Source: a virus
Reading direction: 5' to 3' (one strand)
DNA: 23,388 nucleotides
Virus record (IMG/VR): IMGVR_UViG_3300045107_000169
Coordinates: 1 to 23,388 of that record
Position numbers and translations under genes: made by a program. This document shows positions 22,459 to 23,388 of the stretch, one piece after another. Below the pieces are notes generated by a model, which was given only the letters and a program-made list of their open reading frames with translations, was not told the origin of the DNA and ran no database searches. The number at the start of each line of letters is the position of its first letter. Position 1 is the first letter of the stretch.

Positions 22459-23388
22459 TACCATCTCCCTCCAATTTCTACGTCAACCGTTTCGCCTTCG
22501 CTGAAATCCCACGCGGCGGGAACAGGCGGATTCCAGTCGATTTCTAGCAAACTGTGTTTTTCGGGTTGCACTGCGACAGGCAGGGCAGGGGTGGGATTGT
22601 AGTCGTCAGGCGACCACACAAGCGGGCCAGACGGGCCAAAAATCACCTCCGCCGCCTGCGAGCTACAGTCCACCATGTCATCGTGCGCGCCTTTGGGGAA
22701 TGTCAGATGTTCTGCTTTAATGATCTGCAAGTCTGGCAGTGTTTTGAGGAAATAGAATTTGCCCTGTTCCATCAACCAGGCCGGGGCTGATGCGCGCGAA
22801 ACTTTGTCACGCACCGGCTTGTATTCGCGAATAGGAAGAGAGTATTTGCGCCTGCGCTCAGCTTCCATACGCGCTATATCTTCTTTCCTGATTTCGCCAA
22901 CGATCTCCCCATAGCCTTGCTGTTCCATCGCAAATTTGAAGAAATAGATATCGCCCTGCACACGCACAACACAGGCGTTGGCATAGCGCGCATATTCATC
23001 CCCGATTTTGACCACAAACGCTTTGAAACCCTGCTCAAAAGCGCGCAGCGTTGCATCCAGTGCGGCAGGGTCGGAGCCGCGTACCAGGAAATCACCAACC
23101 TGCACATCAAGGTCTGGCAAATCCACCTGCTCTACCGGCTCGTCGCGAAGTTGCTGGATGATCGCAAGCTGGTACGCGACGCTTTCAATCTGAAAGAATT
23201 GCGGACGCAACCGGAAATACGTGGCGCGAATAATCTTCACCTGCTCAGGATTGTCGAAATGGCCGCGTATCTGATCGATTAAGATAAGATCGTTTTGTGG
23301 CGTCACATCATAGGTCTGAATGACGGTGTAGTCCGCGCTCTGCTTCGTGCTGATCGCGAGGTCAATGACCGAGAAACGCCAGCAATCC
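22458..23388 (-). CDS. terL: Terminase large subunit, C-terminal nuclease part (5' end outside window)
   Basis: This is the large terminase, the motor-nuclease that cuts and pumps phage DNA into proheads. Only the last 309 residues are visible; the frame is open to the window edge, so the ATPase part lies outside. The visible part starts in the RNase H-like nuclease fold: VIDLAIS with a candidate metal-binding Asp at visible residue 9, then SADYTVIQ. Near the end comes a PVRDKVSRA segment followed by FPKGAHDDMVD (visible residues about 231-240), the usual final acidic motif of the nuclease centre. Between IIQQLRDE and PVRDKVSRA there are about 100 extra residues compared with what I know of the family (see findings). 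The stop codon TAA overlaps the probable ATG of the next gene by one base, which indicates translational coupling. Position at the head of the module, before the portal, fits. The assignment is secure; the small subunit is not in view. Confidence 0.93.
   Translation of the reverse strand, partial: DCWRFSVIDLAISTKQSADYTVIQTYDVTPQNDLILIDQIRGHFDNPEQVKIIRATYFRLRPQFFQIESVAYQLAIIQQLRDEPVEQVDLPDLDVQVGDFLVRGSDPAALDATLRAFEQGFKAFVVKIGDEYARYANACVVRVQGDIYFFKFAMEQQGYGEIVGEIRKEDIARMEAERRRKYSLPIREYKPVRDKVSRASAPAWLMEQGKFYFLKTLPDLQIIKAEHLTFPKGAHDDMVDCSSQAAEVIFGPSGPLVWSPDDYNPTPALPVAVQPEKHSLLEIDWNPPVPAAWDFSEGETVDVEIGGRW

Larger units (their letters stand above)
743..22591. repeat. Dispersed GGCAGGGG octamer family (13 copies, both strands)
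   Basis: Plus-strand GGCAGGGG starts at 4163, 6332, 8961, 15189, 16601, 20338, 20782 and 22584; its complement CCCCTGCC starts at 743, 1400, 3435, 6301 and 16629. Six copies extend to CAGGGCAGGGG (1400, 6329, 16598, 16629, 20779, 22581). Random expectation for an octamer on both strands of this length is about 0.7. Copies fall in different genes and reading frames, so protein conservation does not explain them. Feature bounds give first and last copy only. Confidence 0.8.

Noticed and set aside
1-23388. tRNA genes, CRISPR arrays, insertion sequences, integrase or attachment sites
   Set aside because: I found no cloverleaf-like segment, regularly spaced repeats, transposase motif or terminal inverted repeats; the dispersed octamer is far too irregularly spaced for a CRISPR array.

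Overview
The window is one continuous late structural (packaging, head and tail) module of a long-tailed, siphovirus-type phage or prophage. Every supported gene lies on the minus strand, so the module reads from high to low coordinates. Genes abut or overlap by 1-4 bases almost everywhere, and no gene-free stretch exceeds about 90 bases. Base composition is moderately GC-rich. The host cannot be named from the sequence. A very frequent GGCAGGGG octamer and the carbohydrate-handling tail tip hint at a complex-envelope environmental bacterium; Chloroflexota/Ktedonobacteria is only a guess. No integrase, repressor, lysis or replication gene is present, so lifestyle is undecided.

Packaging and head (23388 to about 14227): C-terminal nuclease part of the large terminase (cut by the window edge); a small Com-like zinc-finger protein; a portal fused to a MuF-type minor head domain; a HK97-type prohead protease fused to a long C-terminal region ending in a scaffold-like coiled coil; the HK97-fold major capsid protein; a decoration-like protein; a gp6-like connector; a small conserved phage protein with a GTWHWPE motif; a head-closure protein; a 71-residue unknown; and a gp10-like neck protein.

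Neck to tail (14216 to about 8814): an 82-residue Acb2/Tad1-hairpin protein, which in characterised phages sequesters cyclic nucleotide signals of CBASS/Thoeris immunity, sits inside the structural operon. It is followed by a tail terminator, two paralogous tail-tube proteins (one with a beta insertion), a tail assembly chaperone with a -1 programmed frameshift (A AAA AAC at 12059-12065) giving G and GT products, and a 1026-residue tape measure protein.

Tail tip (8812 to 1): a 1448-residue hub whose N- and C-terminal hub halves are separated by about 950 residues of beta-sandwich modules, a membrane-anchored coiled-coil protein, two beta-rich appendage proteins, a clan-A glycoside hydrolase with a lectin-like N-terminal domain, and the start of a baseplate-like protein leaving the window.

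The most notable items are the frameshift chaperone, the putative anti-immunity sponge in the neck genes, a terminator-like hairpin overlapping the portal start, an 11-bp perfect inverted repeat behind the capsid gene built from the iterated octamer, and the carbohydrate-rich tail tip.
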